Positions 12,337 through 24,844 of a DNA stretch of 64,000 nucleotides are shown in pieces; position 1 is the stretch's first letter; the number at the start of each line of letters is the position of its first letter. A program made the translations under genes and the position numbers. The stretch spans positions 1,736,001 to 1,800,000 of the forward strand of contig JAIXMF010000001.1 of NCBI GenBank assembly GCA_025201365.1. Reading direction: 5' to 3'. Under the pieces are notes generated by a model, which worked only from the letters and a program-made list of their open reading frames with translations, was not told the origin of the DNA and did not search any database. The DNA is from Syncephalis plumigaleata. Its lineage: Eukaryota > Zoopagomycota > Zoopagomycetes > Zoopagales > Piptocephalidaceae.

Positions 12337-14296
12337 ATGTCGCATGAACTAAACCTGGCCTCAGTACGCCAAGTGCAAACAAATGCAGCTAATACATTCC
12401 AAAATATGGGCAAGTATTGTAAACGATATAGCTAGATAGCAGACTAATAATGACATTGTTCTATCGTTTTTTTAGATACGGCAACAACTAATGAGGAACG
12501 ACAAATACGTCGTCTACGTGGTATTATGCCTGGTGCGATAGAATCGATGGACCTACAAATGGAACGAGCATTGGAGCAGTTACGTCGTCGCGCGGAACCC
12601 ATCGACAAGTATATATTCCTATCTAATTTACGTAATACGAATATTCGTCTATTCTATTCATTATTACTCGATCATCTCGAGGTAAGTAAATTACATCCAC
12701 TGCAATATAAATTGGTATTGATTATTATTATGCGTTTGTAGGAAATCTGCCCCATTATCTATACGCCCACCGTTGGTACAGCTTGTCTGGAATACTCGCA
12801 TATCTATCCGTTCCTTGGTACTACTAACCAGCCGGATGGCTTGTATATCCGTGCCGATGATTTACCTGTCATTGATCAGCTATTGGACAATTATCGCGCC
12901 ACTCTACCTGCAGATCCACAAATCTGCGTTATCACTGACGGATCACGTATTCTCGGTCTGGGTGACCTCGGCATCAATGGTATGGGTATTCCGGTGGGTA
13001 AGCTACAACTCTACGTGGGTGCAGCAGGCTTAGATCCACGTCGTGTATTGCCCATCTGTTTGGATCTTGGCACTAATACGAAGCGCTACCTCGAGGATCC
13101 ACTCTACTTGGGTGTACGTCGCAATCGTCCTGATGATGATGAGGTAACGTGAAATAACAATGATATTCAATACATTATATTTATATGTATGTCTATAGTA
13201 TTATCCATTGGTAGCCGATATATTGCATGCTGTTCATCGTCGCTTCCCTCAGATGTTGATTCAATTCGAGGATTTCTCGTCTGAACATGCATTCGAGTTG
13301 TTGTCGCGTCATCGCGATGAGATGCTCTCGTTCAATGATGACATTCAAGGTACGGGTGCGGTCATTCTTAGTGGTTTCATGAATGCCATCGAGCAGGTGG
13401 GCAAGCCCATCAACGAGCATCGTATTCTGTTCTTCGGTGCTGGCAGTGCAGGTGTAGGTGTAGCCAAACAATTGTCCGAACACTTTATCCGTGCCGGTGG
13501 TATGTCGGAAGAGGAGGCTAAGCGTCGTTTCTGGCTAGTAGACAGCAAAGGATTGATCACCAAGGATCGTGGTGATCGTCTAGCCGAGCATAAGGTCTAC
13601 TTTGCTCGCGATGACAATGAAGGCCAGCAGTGTCGCTCGCTCGAGGAGGCCATCGAGTACGTGAAGCCAACCGCGCTTATCGGGCTCAGCTCGCAGGCAA
13701 ACACATTCACGCCCGAGGTCATTTCTCGTCTGGCCGAGTTGAACGAGCATCCCATCCTATTCCCGCTATCGAATCCAGCCACGAATGCCGAATGCGACTT
13801 TGAGACTGCCATGCGTCATTCGGATAATCGAGTAATATTTGCCTCGGGTACAGCCTTCCCTGCCTACACTATTCCCGGCACGGATGAGCAACGAGTGCCA
13901 GGTCAAGGCAACAACATGTACATCTTCCCTGGATTGGGATTGGGCGCTGTACTAGCTCAACCGGCACAGGTTACAGACGAGATGATCTACGCGGCTGCCG
14001 CTGCTCTTGCCGGTGCACGTACCGCCGATGAGGTTGCCGCTGGCGATCTCTACCCGCGCATCCAGCGTATTCGCGAAGTAAGTGCTAAGGTGGCGGCTGC
14101 CGTCATTCAACAAGCGGTCAAGGACGGACAAGCATCGTCGGCCCCTGCTATTGCTGCTGCTAAGTGTGGCGATGCTGGCCTCACGGCGTATGTACACCAT
14201 AACATGTGGCATCCTACCTATGATGCACCCATTCAGGATGCAACCACTTTGTCGGCACCATCTGTCAATAGTCCTGCCGGACAAAGTCATATCTAA
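12337..14296 (+). CDS. Malic enzyme (NAD(P)-dependent)
   Basis: Oxidative decarboxylation of malate to pyruvate with NAD(P)H production. Four exons (12337-12409, 12476-12681, 12742-13143, 13199-14296) give 592 residues. Intron 1 must use a GC donor (G|GCAAGT); the GT four bases later would introduce a stop. Visible blocks are YTPTVGTACLEYS, TDGSRILGLGDLGINGMGIP, the metal site FEDFSSEHAFELL with FNDDIQGTGAV, the dinucleotide fold FFGAGSAGVG, and PLSNPATNAECDFE near the C-terminus. No mitochondrial presequence is apparent (it starts MSHELNLASV), so a cytosolic enzyme is likely; NAD versus NADP preference cannot be read safely. The last exon is GC-richer and uses C-ending codons, as expected of a highly expressed gene. 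Confidence 0.95.
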
Positions 14297-15165
14297 TTGA
14301 TGAAATAATGCAATAATAACCGTGTAGGATGTTGTGTACACATTACTTTTCTTCTACATTATCAACAAGTAATTGATGAATCAAGTACCATTGGTTATAT
14401 AGATACATGTCGTTAAATTCCCAATAATCCATCACAATAGCTATTACTATTGAAAATGAGTATCTACTAGATAGTATGCGTTATTATTGACAGTGACATC
14501 AAAGCAATAAAACTTGAATGACACTATACATTTACTTTATTACAATGATGTACCTTAGTTTAACCGAACATACTGCGTGTATGTAGTCACAAAACAAATT
14601 ACTTCATTATGCCATTCAGTATTGCATATACATCCTTTATAAGGTAACGGCGAAATTTAACCGAAGTAAGCGAGATAACAAGCACATGACATGGATCTTC
14701 CTGATGTTTTTACATTCATTTTATGTCACTATTTAATGGTGATTCTATCGATATTAGATCTACAAAAGTGCAATTTCTTTTGCAATAAAATATATATATA
14801 CAAGATACAATATGGATGATATATACACGTATATATATGACAAATAATTAACAACGGGTTAGAATGATGATAACATGTCAATCTTGTGTCATAGGCCTTA
14901 TTTGTCACTAAAAATCATCTGGCCAAGAAACTGCCATGGTCTTGGATGCACGTTACACGAGAACGCAAGCATCCTCACTATCAAGCTATCGTCATTTCTT
15001 GGCTAGTACTCGGATAAACTCGAGTAGACGTGCAATCTCTACCGAACAACACTATATAAGCAAGCAAAATTGATACAATTCATTATCGCCATCATCACAT
15101 TGTACCTACACTGTTTCTTCTTTACTCATTCCTTCTATTGTCCGACACACAATCGATACGTAACC
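14297..15165. other. Intergenic region with TATA box
   Basis: About 0.87 kb of AT-rich sequence between two same-strand genes. A TATATAAG lies at 15053-15060, roughly 110 bp before the monooxygenase ATG. Nothing else recognised. Confidence 0.5.
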
Positions 15166-17154
15166 ATGACCATGGAACAAGGAGATAGCAACAAACCGCC
15201 TGTTGTCATTGTTGGTGCCGGTCCTTCAGGTCTCATGACCGCGATAGTACTCACTGATGCCGGTGTTCCCGTAGAAATCTATGGTTAGTTAAGGCGAGAA
15301 TGAATAACAGCTATCATCGATTTACTAATACATCTATGATTTACTTCTTATCCATAGAACGCAACCTCAAGCCAACGACTGAATGGCGTGCCCCTGGTAT
15401 ACATTCACGTACCATCGAGATGTTCGCTCGCTATGGCCTATCAGAGAAACTGACTGACGCGGGCAACTCAGTTGACAAGCCTTGTTTCATCAGAAATGGT
15501 CAACGCTTTCCTGGCATGTCAGTCGGTCTGATCCGTAGCGAGTTTCCCTTTATACTCGGTTGTGCTCAGGATATTACCGAGGGTATACTTCGCGAAAGTT
15601 GGCGCAACAAGGCATTCACGTGAAGTGGGGCTGGGAATACACTTCGTACGAGGTGGTTGGCAATAGCGAGCACATCAAGATAACGTTAAAGAAGGTGGAC
15701 TCACCCGATGAAACTATTACCGCGAGGCATTCTACATGATCGGATGCGATGGCGGTCGTAGCATGATACGCAAAGTATTGGTGCCAAGTTTGACGGGAGA
15801 TTCGTCGATTATCGTATTGCCGTATGTGACCTGGAGGTTGATGTAGACTGGCTACCCGTTGTATCGTAAGTAAAATACGTAAAAATCATAATATCACATT
15901 CATCATCTACTAATTATTATTATTATTGCTATAGTTTTGTAATCAACGATGAGGGTATGCTAGGCACTATACGTGCGCATAAGGGCAACAAATATCGTGT
16001 ATTCACTAGTTGGAGTGCTGATGCTCCCGAATTGACACCTGATTCATTAATGGAGGCTATTAAGCGTCGTGTACATCCATACGATCTGAAAGATCCGCGT
16101 ATCTTGTCATTCTCGGTCTTCAGCATCAATGAGCGTCGTGCCTCCCAGTACATATCGAATGATGGACGAGTATTTATTTGTGGCGATGCCGCGCATGTAC
16201 ACAGTCCAGCTGGTGGACAGGGTATGAACACGGGATTACAGGATGCCGAGAATCTTGCCTGGAAGGTCGGCATGGTTTACAATGGACTTGCAAAGCCAGA
16301 ACTGCTAAAGTCATACGAGATTGAACGTACTGTCGTTGCCGATGAAATAATTAAACTCTCCAGCAACTTACTGACCATGCTCACTAATCCAAAAAGAGCA
16401 TAATGGTTTCAAGGATGATGCCACTAATGAAGTATATGCCATTATTCATTTTACGTCCACAAATGGAAAAGACCTCGCAACTTCGTATCGAGTATCCTGC
16501 AGCCGAGCATTGTAGTTCGTTTGCTGACTCACAAGGATGGACCAAGGCTACATCATCATGGTTTCCATTTAACTGGTTCTCCGATCCACTATGTACACCG
16601 GAACACGCTCCATTGATTGCCAACTCATTGATGCTGCTACCCAAAGCATAACGAGAATCCGTCATTTCTATGCAGTACACAATCAATCCTTCAAAGCAGT
16701 ACTGTTTATTGATTATCGCATAACAGAATCATGCAAGGACAACGATAATAGCAATGCATCAGATGTAAATACACGTCAATTATCCGATGATACGATTGCT
16801 GAACTCAAGCGAGTAATGGAGGCATTCCAAGCATATCAATCACCAGTAAGACCGGCATTTGTTATCCATAACATACCCGGCATCACCAGGGTGACAACAG
16901 TAATCCCGGAGTACGCTAACAAGATGATCAAGCAATTAAACAATGAATTTACTAGTGTGCCAGTATTTGTCGATATGAATCAAGAAGATCGATACGACAA
17001 TATGACAATGGCCGACTTGTATACGTGTTCACGTATGAAGCAACACGCGGTATACCTCATTCGTCCTGACACTTATGTATCGGCACGTATGCTGTTATCT
17101 GAAGCAGCCACACTAGTTCGTAATCATCTAGATACGATATGTTTATCGAAATGA
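15166..17154 (+). CDS. FAD-dependent aromatic hydroxylase (phenol 2-monooxygenase-like)
   Basis: Three exons (15166-15283, 15358-15865, 15935-17154). Domain order: Rossmann FAD motif VVIVGAGPSGLMTAIVL at residues about 12-28, substrate-domain segments, FYMIGCDGGRS (the DG motif), the second FAD motif FICGDAAHVHSPAGGQGMNTG, and a C-terminal thioredoxin-like domain typical of phenol hydroxylases. It would hydroxylate a phenolic substrate with NAD(P)H and O2; the true substrate is unknown. The sequence as given is out of frame at five points (around ESLAQQG, before EAFYMIGC, before GAKFDGRF, after TNPK, and before SITRIRH). Each is cured by one added base and each sits in a short homopolymer; with five bases added the CDS is exactly 617 codons. 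Conservation continues across all five, so missing bases in the assembly are likelier than decay. Confidence 0.87.
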
Positions 17155-17297
17155 TATCATCATATATATGTATAACCTAACCAATCTTATCAATAAACTT
17201 AGTCATTACTTAATTCTATATGAATATAAATGTCACATCGAACTACATAAACGTAATCTAATGTGTAATGATTAAATGATAGTCTACAATTACTTGT

Positions 17298-20290
17298 TTA
17301 TTGCTTAATGCTTTGCAGATGCAGCTGTGTTGTGCCAAACACGCTATCGAGTATTTCCTTTTGTCGTTGGTCGCTTTCAATCAAATGGCCTAATATCACG
17401 TTTAGATAGGTCATTTGCATCCTTACTTCAATCGCATTATCCGATTCCTATAAAGGAGAAAACTGTTAGATTTGCATGATTACATAGATCTATTAGTAGT
17501 TAAATACCTTGTCAATCTCGACTCCTAATCCATCATCATCATCATTGTTACTCGTAGATTTGGCGTATAAATATTGAAATAGTCGAGCAAGATAAATGAT
17601 AGAGTAGACTTGATCACCTTGACAATTACACTGTTGCCAGCATAGATCATTTTGCTGACATGTCGTACTGATACCTAGATGAAGAGAATGACGATACCGC
17701 TGTAAGCAAGGGTGATACTTTATATATATATCTAGTAGCAATATAACTTACGCATTGTACAAAGTTGTTGACAGCATTCCATCGATTGCTCGACTAGATT
17801 GACTAGTAATCCCAATGACAATAATACTAGATCATTACTAGCTCCACTTCATGGTATCATGATCATGATCTTACTCGTATCCTGATGTACTTTCCGATAA
17901 ATAACCTGCATTAGTATAGGAGCTAGCTGCATGGATACTAATGTCTTAGCAGCTTCCGTGCATTTATCGGTAATGCTAATGCATAGTCGTAGTATACATA
18001 TGGCAATTCTAATTCATATGACATTAGCATAGCACATCAATAGTAATAACTTATTACCTTGCGATAGAGTTGCATCATTGCTATTCGAAGAATGTCGAAT
18101 AAGCCAGGCAATACATGTACCAGCTTTGACAACCAATCTTGATTCATAATTATCATGGATCTATATGTCATACAACTTGCAACCACCTCCTCCACCACAC
18201 GTAAACATTGCAATGCCATCGTCTCATTCATTGTTTTGTGTGTAGTCTTTTGTTGTTGTTGTTCGAGTATTAGACAATAAGATAATGCAATATCTCCTTC
18301 TTCGAATAACTTACCGAATACCGTAGTTGATGCAGTGTATCATGCAATAAAGATAAAAGTGATATAAAAATACGCTTATTAAACAGCATATCAATCCATT
18401 TTGTTCCATGTAAATTCAAAGTATTCATTAGGGCAGCCATTAAATGAACACATAATACATGATGTGATGGCTATCGTATATATCATATTAGCTATTATTC
18501 ATCCAGTAATGTATACAGTTTAGTAATTACCAATGTTATCCAGCTTAAATGTGAAGTATGATTGACCAAATCAACTAGCTGTGCCATCTATCATACTAAA
18601 TGTTAGCGTATTATTCCATCTAATAACAACAACATATAGACATTACCTGTGATACTAATCGATCATTACTACTACGCTTATTACTATTACCAGTGGACAT
18701 GGTATCAGTTGTCCATATGATATCTGATTTGCATAACAAGTGCTCCAAATGCTTAGCTATACCGTGAGATGCTAGCCAAACACTAACACGTCGATCAATG
18801 ACTACCACTCCTAGGATAAATAGGAAACATGCCTGTAATAAAATGTCATCTTCCTCTACTGTTAATAAATCGTAGAACTTGACTAGAAAGTCATGTTGTC
18901 GAAATACATTAGCAAATTTCACGTCTTGTACTTTATGACATAACATCATTGCACTAGTAATGAATGATAAGTAATAATCATTGTTAGTTTATCAACATTT
19001 CATAACAAGACAACAATACCTTGATCTTCGTAATGTTATCGGTTTATGACTGGCCATACTAATAATCAAATCATCTAATTCATCTGCAAATCGACGTTGT
19101 AATCCAAGTGCTCGTAATTCATGATTACTCTTAAATGTATTAATGTCACATTCCTATATATATATATATATGTGTGTATACATTATGAGTTAATATCATC
19201 TTATACAATTATTAATACTTACTTCATCAACATAAATCCATGAATTCGGCTTTGGCATCATCATCATTTCCATATTATCAAGCATATTATTAGAGAACTG
19301 AAAACTACGCTTTCCTCCATAGGTGGTAATGACTCGATGTGGTTGTGATAAAGGTGCATTACTCTCCATATTGATTGAGTTATAGCTCTTAACATTGGAT
19401 GTACATACTGATGCTTCTTTGTTACGTTTACCATAAGTGCGGCGTACCTTTTGTATAGTAGGTGCTTCTTGTAGTTTACTACTATCATCAATTGATGTTG
19501 TTTCAGTAATCGATACTTGTGTTGTACCCTCTTCAGTTGGTAGTACATCATGTATTACAATAGTATTATTACTGTTGTTGTTGTTGTTGTCTAATGGATT
19601 ATCATTCACTTGAGTTGATGTAGTAACTAAAATATCTTGATTACAATGCAACTCAATAGATGTAGATGAGATAGTATGCGATACTAATACATGTTGTGTT
19701 GATTCTGATGGCAATGAAGATGTGGTGATATCCATGCTTGCTAATGAGGTAGTAGCACTATCAATAGAATCAATTGGTGATATGATAGTATGATCTACAG
19801 GTACATTGGTAGTATTAACGGCAACTACATCTAGTGTATTAGATTGTTGTTCTGTCAATGTGTCCATACACATATCGTTGTCATCTATCTGAACATCTTG
19901 TGTAGTATTCTTCTTTTTTGCACGAGTATGATATTCTATTGTTGTTGTTGTAGTAGTTTGTTTACGCGTAACATTTGAACGTTTACACCTCAATTTAGAT
20001 GTATCATTGATATCTACTTCAGTATTAGACAACATAGTATCTGTAGTGTTGTGTTCAACTTGTAATTCATGATTAGACCGTTTCGTAGTAGAGCTATTAG
20101 TGTCTGTACTCTTAGTGACAGACGGTGTCATAGAGACAGTCAAGTTGTTTGTATTTTCATTATCGAATAATGAAGCAAATGTATTTGCTGTAGAAATAGA
20201 ATATACCACGTCATTACTAGAGGAGTAAGACGTGGTAATTGGACGTTTCTTACGACCATAAGTATGAATGACACGTCGTGATTTGATCAT
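17298..20290 (-). CDS. WPL1: WAPL-type cohesin release factor
   Basis: About ten exons; approximate bounds 20290-19223, 19153-19020, 18953-18647, 18587-18531, 18470-18315, 18246-18058, 18008-17875, 17826-17752, 17671-17509, 17449-17298. The long first exon is Thr/Ser/Asn-rich and repeats short TYGRKKR / TYGKR / TYGGKRSF motifs, the hallmark of WAPL N-termini (Pds5/cohesin binding). Downstream exons form an alpha-helical HEAT-like domain with LRALGLQRRFADELDDLI, a hydrophobic DDILLQACFLFILG stretch and LLSLGLLVNLVEQS, matching the conserved WAPL C-terminal domain. WAPL opens the cohesin ring and releases it from chromatin. I chose the ATG at 20290 (MIKSRRVIHTYGRKKR); an in-frame ATG at 20380 would add a hydrophobic segment unlike a nuclear protein. 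The exon 6/7 junction does not close in frame as read. Confidence 0.8.
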
Positions 20291-20604
20291 ACAGGCAATA
20301 GAATAAAGTAAATAAATAAATAGTGTAAACAAGCAAGGAACAACGCGTGTAGCATGAAATAATTGATTTGCGGATTTCATTTATTGCTATTAATATGAGG
20401 AATGGTTTAATCACATGACTTTTATTAACTGCTGCCATCTAGAATACTTCAAGAACATTGATCTATTTACTATCATTATAAGTATGACTAATTCAACAAG
20501 ATAATAATAAAGAATGATTAATTGAATAATGTATTATAACTAATATTTCATTGAATAACAAAAAATAATAACGGATTCTATTTTGAACATCTTCTGCCTC
20601 TTGT

Positions 20605-22482
20605 TTAGCGAACAATGCTTTCCTGTTTATTGGCCATTGCTTCAAGTGCCGTGGATAACTCTTCTAGTTCAATGGCCGTGGGTGGTTTCGCTAATAATCG
20701 TTCGTGTATTACATTGAGTGCACGATTGGCTGCCTGTTGTTCAATGACACAGGAGATATTGATCTCTGAGGCACCCTGTGAGATCATTTCAATGTTGACT
20801 TTAGCATCTGCTAGTGCGTTGAACATACGTCCAGCGATACCGACAAGATTACGCATTTGTCGACCGACTAGACTGAGAATTGCCATGTTCTTAATGACAT
20901 CTACGGTACCGAAACGACCCAGTGCTCGAATGGCGTGTTTCAGTGCACGCTCGTGTGTATGTGCACCCAATGCCATTGAAACGTGTACTTCACTCGTGGA
21001 GATCAAGTCAACAATGATACCGTAAGCATCTAATGTCGAGAATACTTGAGCGAAGAATCCATGAGATACTGATTTCCTATTACTATGAATGTTCAACACG
21101 ATAACATCATCCTTAATGGTGACGGCCGTGGGATGACGACGTGACATATCACCGGCATATCCATTCTCAATAAGAACTCGTGGTGGAGATGAGCTATGCG
21201 TAGATGCTGATGATATATCGGGTGATGTTTGTCCCGATGAATGTTGAGATCCACTATTACCATTACTGCTACTAGTATGTTGCTGTTGTTGCTGTTGCTG
21301 TTCAATCTCCATATTCCATAGGAAAGCATGATCGGGAAAGATGACCGTTCCTTCACCGGCTGGATTCTTTACATTCTTAATACGAATAGGAATACGTGCA
21401 CGTATCACTTGTTCCATCGTGAATGGATGAATAACCTCAGAACCGTAGTAGGTTAGTTCTGCCGCTTCCTCTGGTGTGATAATAGGCAGTAGACGTGCTT
21501 CTGGTACTTTACGTGGATCTGCCGTGAACACACCATCTACCTCCTTCCATACTTGTAGTTCTTTAGCGTTCAATCCAACGGCAATAAGTGCCGCGGTCAA
21601 GTCGGTGTAGCCACGACCGACACTATTCAATATACCACCGGGCACCATGCCGAAATAACCTGTAACCACCGGTATACGATCACCGCATTGTCGTACGGCT
21701 GCCGACATCTTGGCTGATAAATAGTCGTAGAACGATTGATCGAGTTGTTTCGCATCGAATGGACGTTGTATCACTCGTTCGAGACTAACGTATTCCGCAT
21801 CGACACCGACATCTCTTAATGCCTCGGTGGCAAGCTGACACATGAGACGTTCGCCGGTACCGATGATAATATCGCGTGATCGTGGTGACACTTCATCGAT
21901 CACTTCGGCTGCCTCTAAAAAGGAACGCAATCGAGCGCACTCCTTTTCCAGTAATTGGATCAAGTTCTCACAGTTGGTCTCCTCCTTGACATGCTGACGT
22001 GCAGCCCTTATGTGTTCATCGCATATCATATTCACGATATTGTGGTAGTCCTCCGGTGGAGCAGGGATCGACACTGCCGATGCCTCAGATGGTAGTACGA
22101 CTGCTGACACTGATGCTATACCATTCTCCTCGTCCAATTCATCGGTATATGCCCGTGAAGTGGACACTGCTTCCGCTGCACGTAATAGTCGACTGGTGGT
22201 GCCCTCCCGTTTGTTGTCGGTACTACGTGCCGAGCATACCACCACTACACGATAGTCATTAAGTAGGTTTCTACGGTTAAAGGAAATGTAAGTAATTGAG
22301 GCGTGAAGAAGTATACGCATATACTCTAAAAAGGAACATTCTCCCTCTCTCTATTAAAGGTAATAGGACACTCACCTAATAATATCACTAACAATTGTGT
22401 CGAGGAATTTACCAACACTAGTACCACCGAACTTCAGTACTAACCATGGCTTATCGTGAGCATTCTGCTGCAGAGCCACCAT
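20605..22482 (-). CDS. HOM3: Aspartokinase
   Basis: First step of the aspartate pathway to Thr, Met and Ile: L-aspartate + ATP to 4-phospho-L-aspartate. Two exons (22482-22376, 22270-20605) give 590 residues in exact frame. The catalytic domain starts with LKFGGTSVGK and continues through VVCSARS, EGTTSRLL, SPRSRDIIIGTGERL, VTGYFGMVPGG, GRGYTDLTAALIA and WKEVDGVFTADPRKVP. Two C-terminal ACT domains (residues about 400-560) are the usual site of threonine feedback; SQGASEINISCV is clear in the second. Between the two halves lies an unusual low-complexity insert of about 45 residues (poly-Gln, then Ser/Thr/His). The architecture and motifs are those of fungal HOM3. Confidence 0.96.
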
Positions 22483-24844
22483 TGTGAATATAAAGAACAG
22501 AAAAGAAATGCAAACAACTACACGGTACAACAAGTAGAAGAGAGGAGGAAGGGAAAGTTAAGGAGAAAGAGAATATGATAACGACAGTAACACAGACCAA
22601 GTAGTTAACTACTTGAGAGCGGACTAATTCTGGCTATTTTATATTTAAATAATGTGTGCGTGTGTATGCATGTATGCCTATGTGTGCGTATACCGTTCTT
22701 TCTGTAGTCGGCGTTTTTCAATTAATATGAGCTTATCAAGTAAAGGAAGTAAACGAGAATTATCCAAGGGATATTAATGTCGATGATATGGGAATTCACG
22801 GAATACAAGCGGAATAGCAAAATCGTTTGTTTCTCAACTAACAACAAGCAATGTACGTCAGCAGTTACACGCGATAGTTATAATGGCAGTGTATACGCAT
22901 GCATATACGTAATGCAATAGGATATACAAGTGTATGTCTACTTGTCTACACACACCACAAGATATCACAATGATATATTATAGAGGAAGAAATGAAAAGG
23001 CATATCAAATGAAGGAACAATCAATAGTTGCATAGCGAAACAGGAAGTATACAAGGCACGGTATTTAACAGGGAATGTGGTGTGATGAATCATTTGTAGT
23101 GAAGCAAGGAAAAAAAAGGCAAGTACTGATGCAGACATTCTATTGGCAATCAATCAGAGAAAAAGCGATTATCTATTAAGATTTGCAATATCAGTGATAA
23201 GCACAATCATTATTACTGAACATTGATTGGATGAAATAATGACGTGCTTGGCTATGCTATCTATTCTTTTAAGGAAAATCTGGTTTTATTACTATTATTA
23301 TAACAACAATTTACTGGGTGTGTACATGTGTGTATGTGTCTAGATAAGAGAGGACATGAATAATAACCTACTATAAAGAGTAGCAAGATGGTTAATATCA
23401 TCTGGATGATGTATTTGAAAGTAGTAATGATAATGAAATCAAATGGATCAGTAGAAAGGTTGTCGTCTCAGATGGACTCGGGTGAAACACAGACTTGATA
23501 AATCAAGCGCATCATATCCATTGAAGAGGAGAGGAGGGGGAAATACAAAACTATACTTACCCTATGTAAAGGAAAGAGAGGAAGACTTGAAAGAAGAGTG
23601 GCAATGTAGATCTAAAAGAAAAGAGAGTACAACTACTCGATATGTTGTTAGTAAATGATTCATTGCAACATGTTTACACAATAATAGAATGAATAAAAGA
23701 AGTTGGCTCAGTAAAAAGGTAAGCGGTAATGTTATCTTCATGAAAGCCTCAGTAGCAGAACTGAACATAGATACACTCATCATAGCCAACAAACAATGGA
23801 ATATTGCACAACAATTATGGTAGATTACTTACATTGGAATACTACAAGAAGATGGGAACCATGTCTATATGTGATAGTAGTGTCCAACTGGAGTTCTATA
23901 ACAACAATAATGTGATTAGTAATGTTGATCAATTACAGTTGTGTAGTGAAAGTGGATGGAATAAAGAAAAGATAGCACTCAGATGGTGATGCATGTTTGT
24001 ATTAGGTATAATCATTACGTTCATACAAGTTTCTATGGATATTAACAATCATCATGGCAATATATATGCTTATGAAGCAAGCAAAGAAAGAGAAAAAAGA
24101 GAGAAGATACATTATATGATACTTACTATAATATACATCAATCCATCGAGTACTACACGACGACCATTACTCTATCAATAATATACACAGATCCTAATAA
24201 ACAAATAACTAGTTAGTCAACTTTGAATACATCAATGTAGGTTCATCCAGTCAACATCTATCAAAGTGTCAAGTAGCCAGAATGGATCAGAAACGAGGAA
24301 TTCCATTTGTTTGTATCAACGACAAGTTAGTCCACAGATCTGACCGTAAACACACGCGGTGAATACGGACAGGGTACGTGATTCAGGCATCAGGTGATAC
24401 ATTCATCATCCCATGGATGGACTACCACTAACAACAATAGTGTAGATAGCAACGACGTCTACTTACATGTATTATAGACAATAACTTGAAGAGTGAAGGG
24501 CGAAGAGAGCAAAGAAAGGAGGAAGGAAAGATATGAAGAAAGGTTGAGGTGAGTGTAGTAGTGTCTCACCATTTAAAGAGTAGTTTGTAGATATTTTTTC
24601 TTCTTCTTCATTTCTACCAATAACAGGGGATGGTGAACTAAACCAATCATCATGCGTATTCCACCCCTGTTTATCATGACAACACGATATGCGTAATTAA
24701 GTTGTGACTCGTTCGCTATTCAAACACAGTTTCTAATCTGTTGAACTACAACTGCTTATAAGCTAACATTTATTGCTCAAGTATATCTAACAAAAAAAGG
24801 CATAACACGACCACTACTACTATTGATGACAATGATTGCGACAT
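22483..24844. other. Unusually long gap with no recognised gene
   Basis: About 2.36 kb between the aspartokinase start and the stop of the kinase-like gene, both minus strand. It contains AT-rich sequence, purine-rich GA runs (22540-22580, 23520-23600, 24480-24560) and several short open frames on both strands, some next to GTAAGT-like sites. None gives a convincing protein. It may hold the aspartokinase promoter and leader, a non-coding RNA, or a fast-evolving short gene. Confidence 0.45.

Noticed and set aside
15590-16660. Programmed ribosomal frameshifting in the monooxygenase
   Set aside because: Five separate shifts without a common slippery sequence or downstream structure make this implausible; missing bases are simpler.
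20290-20380. Upstream start for WAPL at 20380
   Set aside because: It would put a hydrophobic, membrane-like segment at the N-terminus of a nuclear protein; the ATG at 20290 begins next to the conserved TYGRKKR motif.
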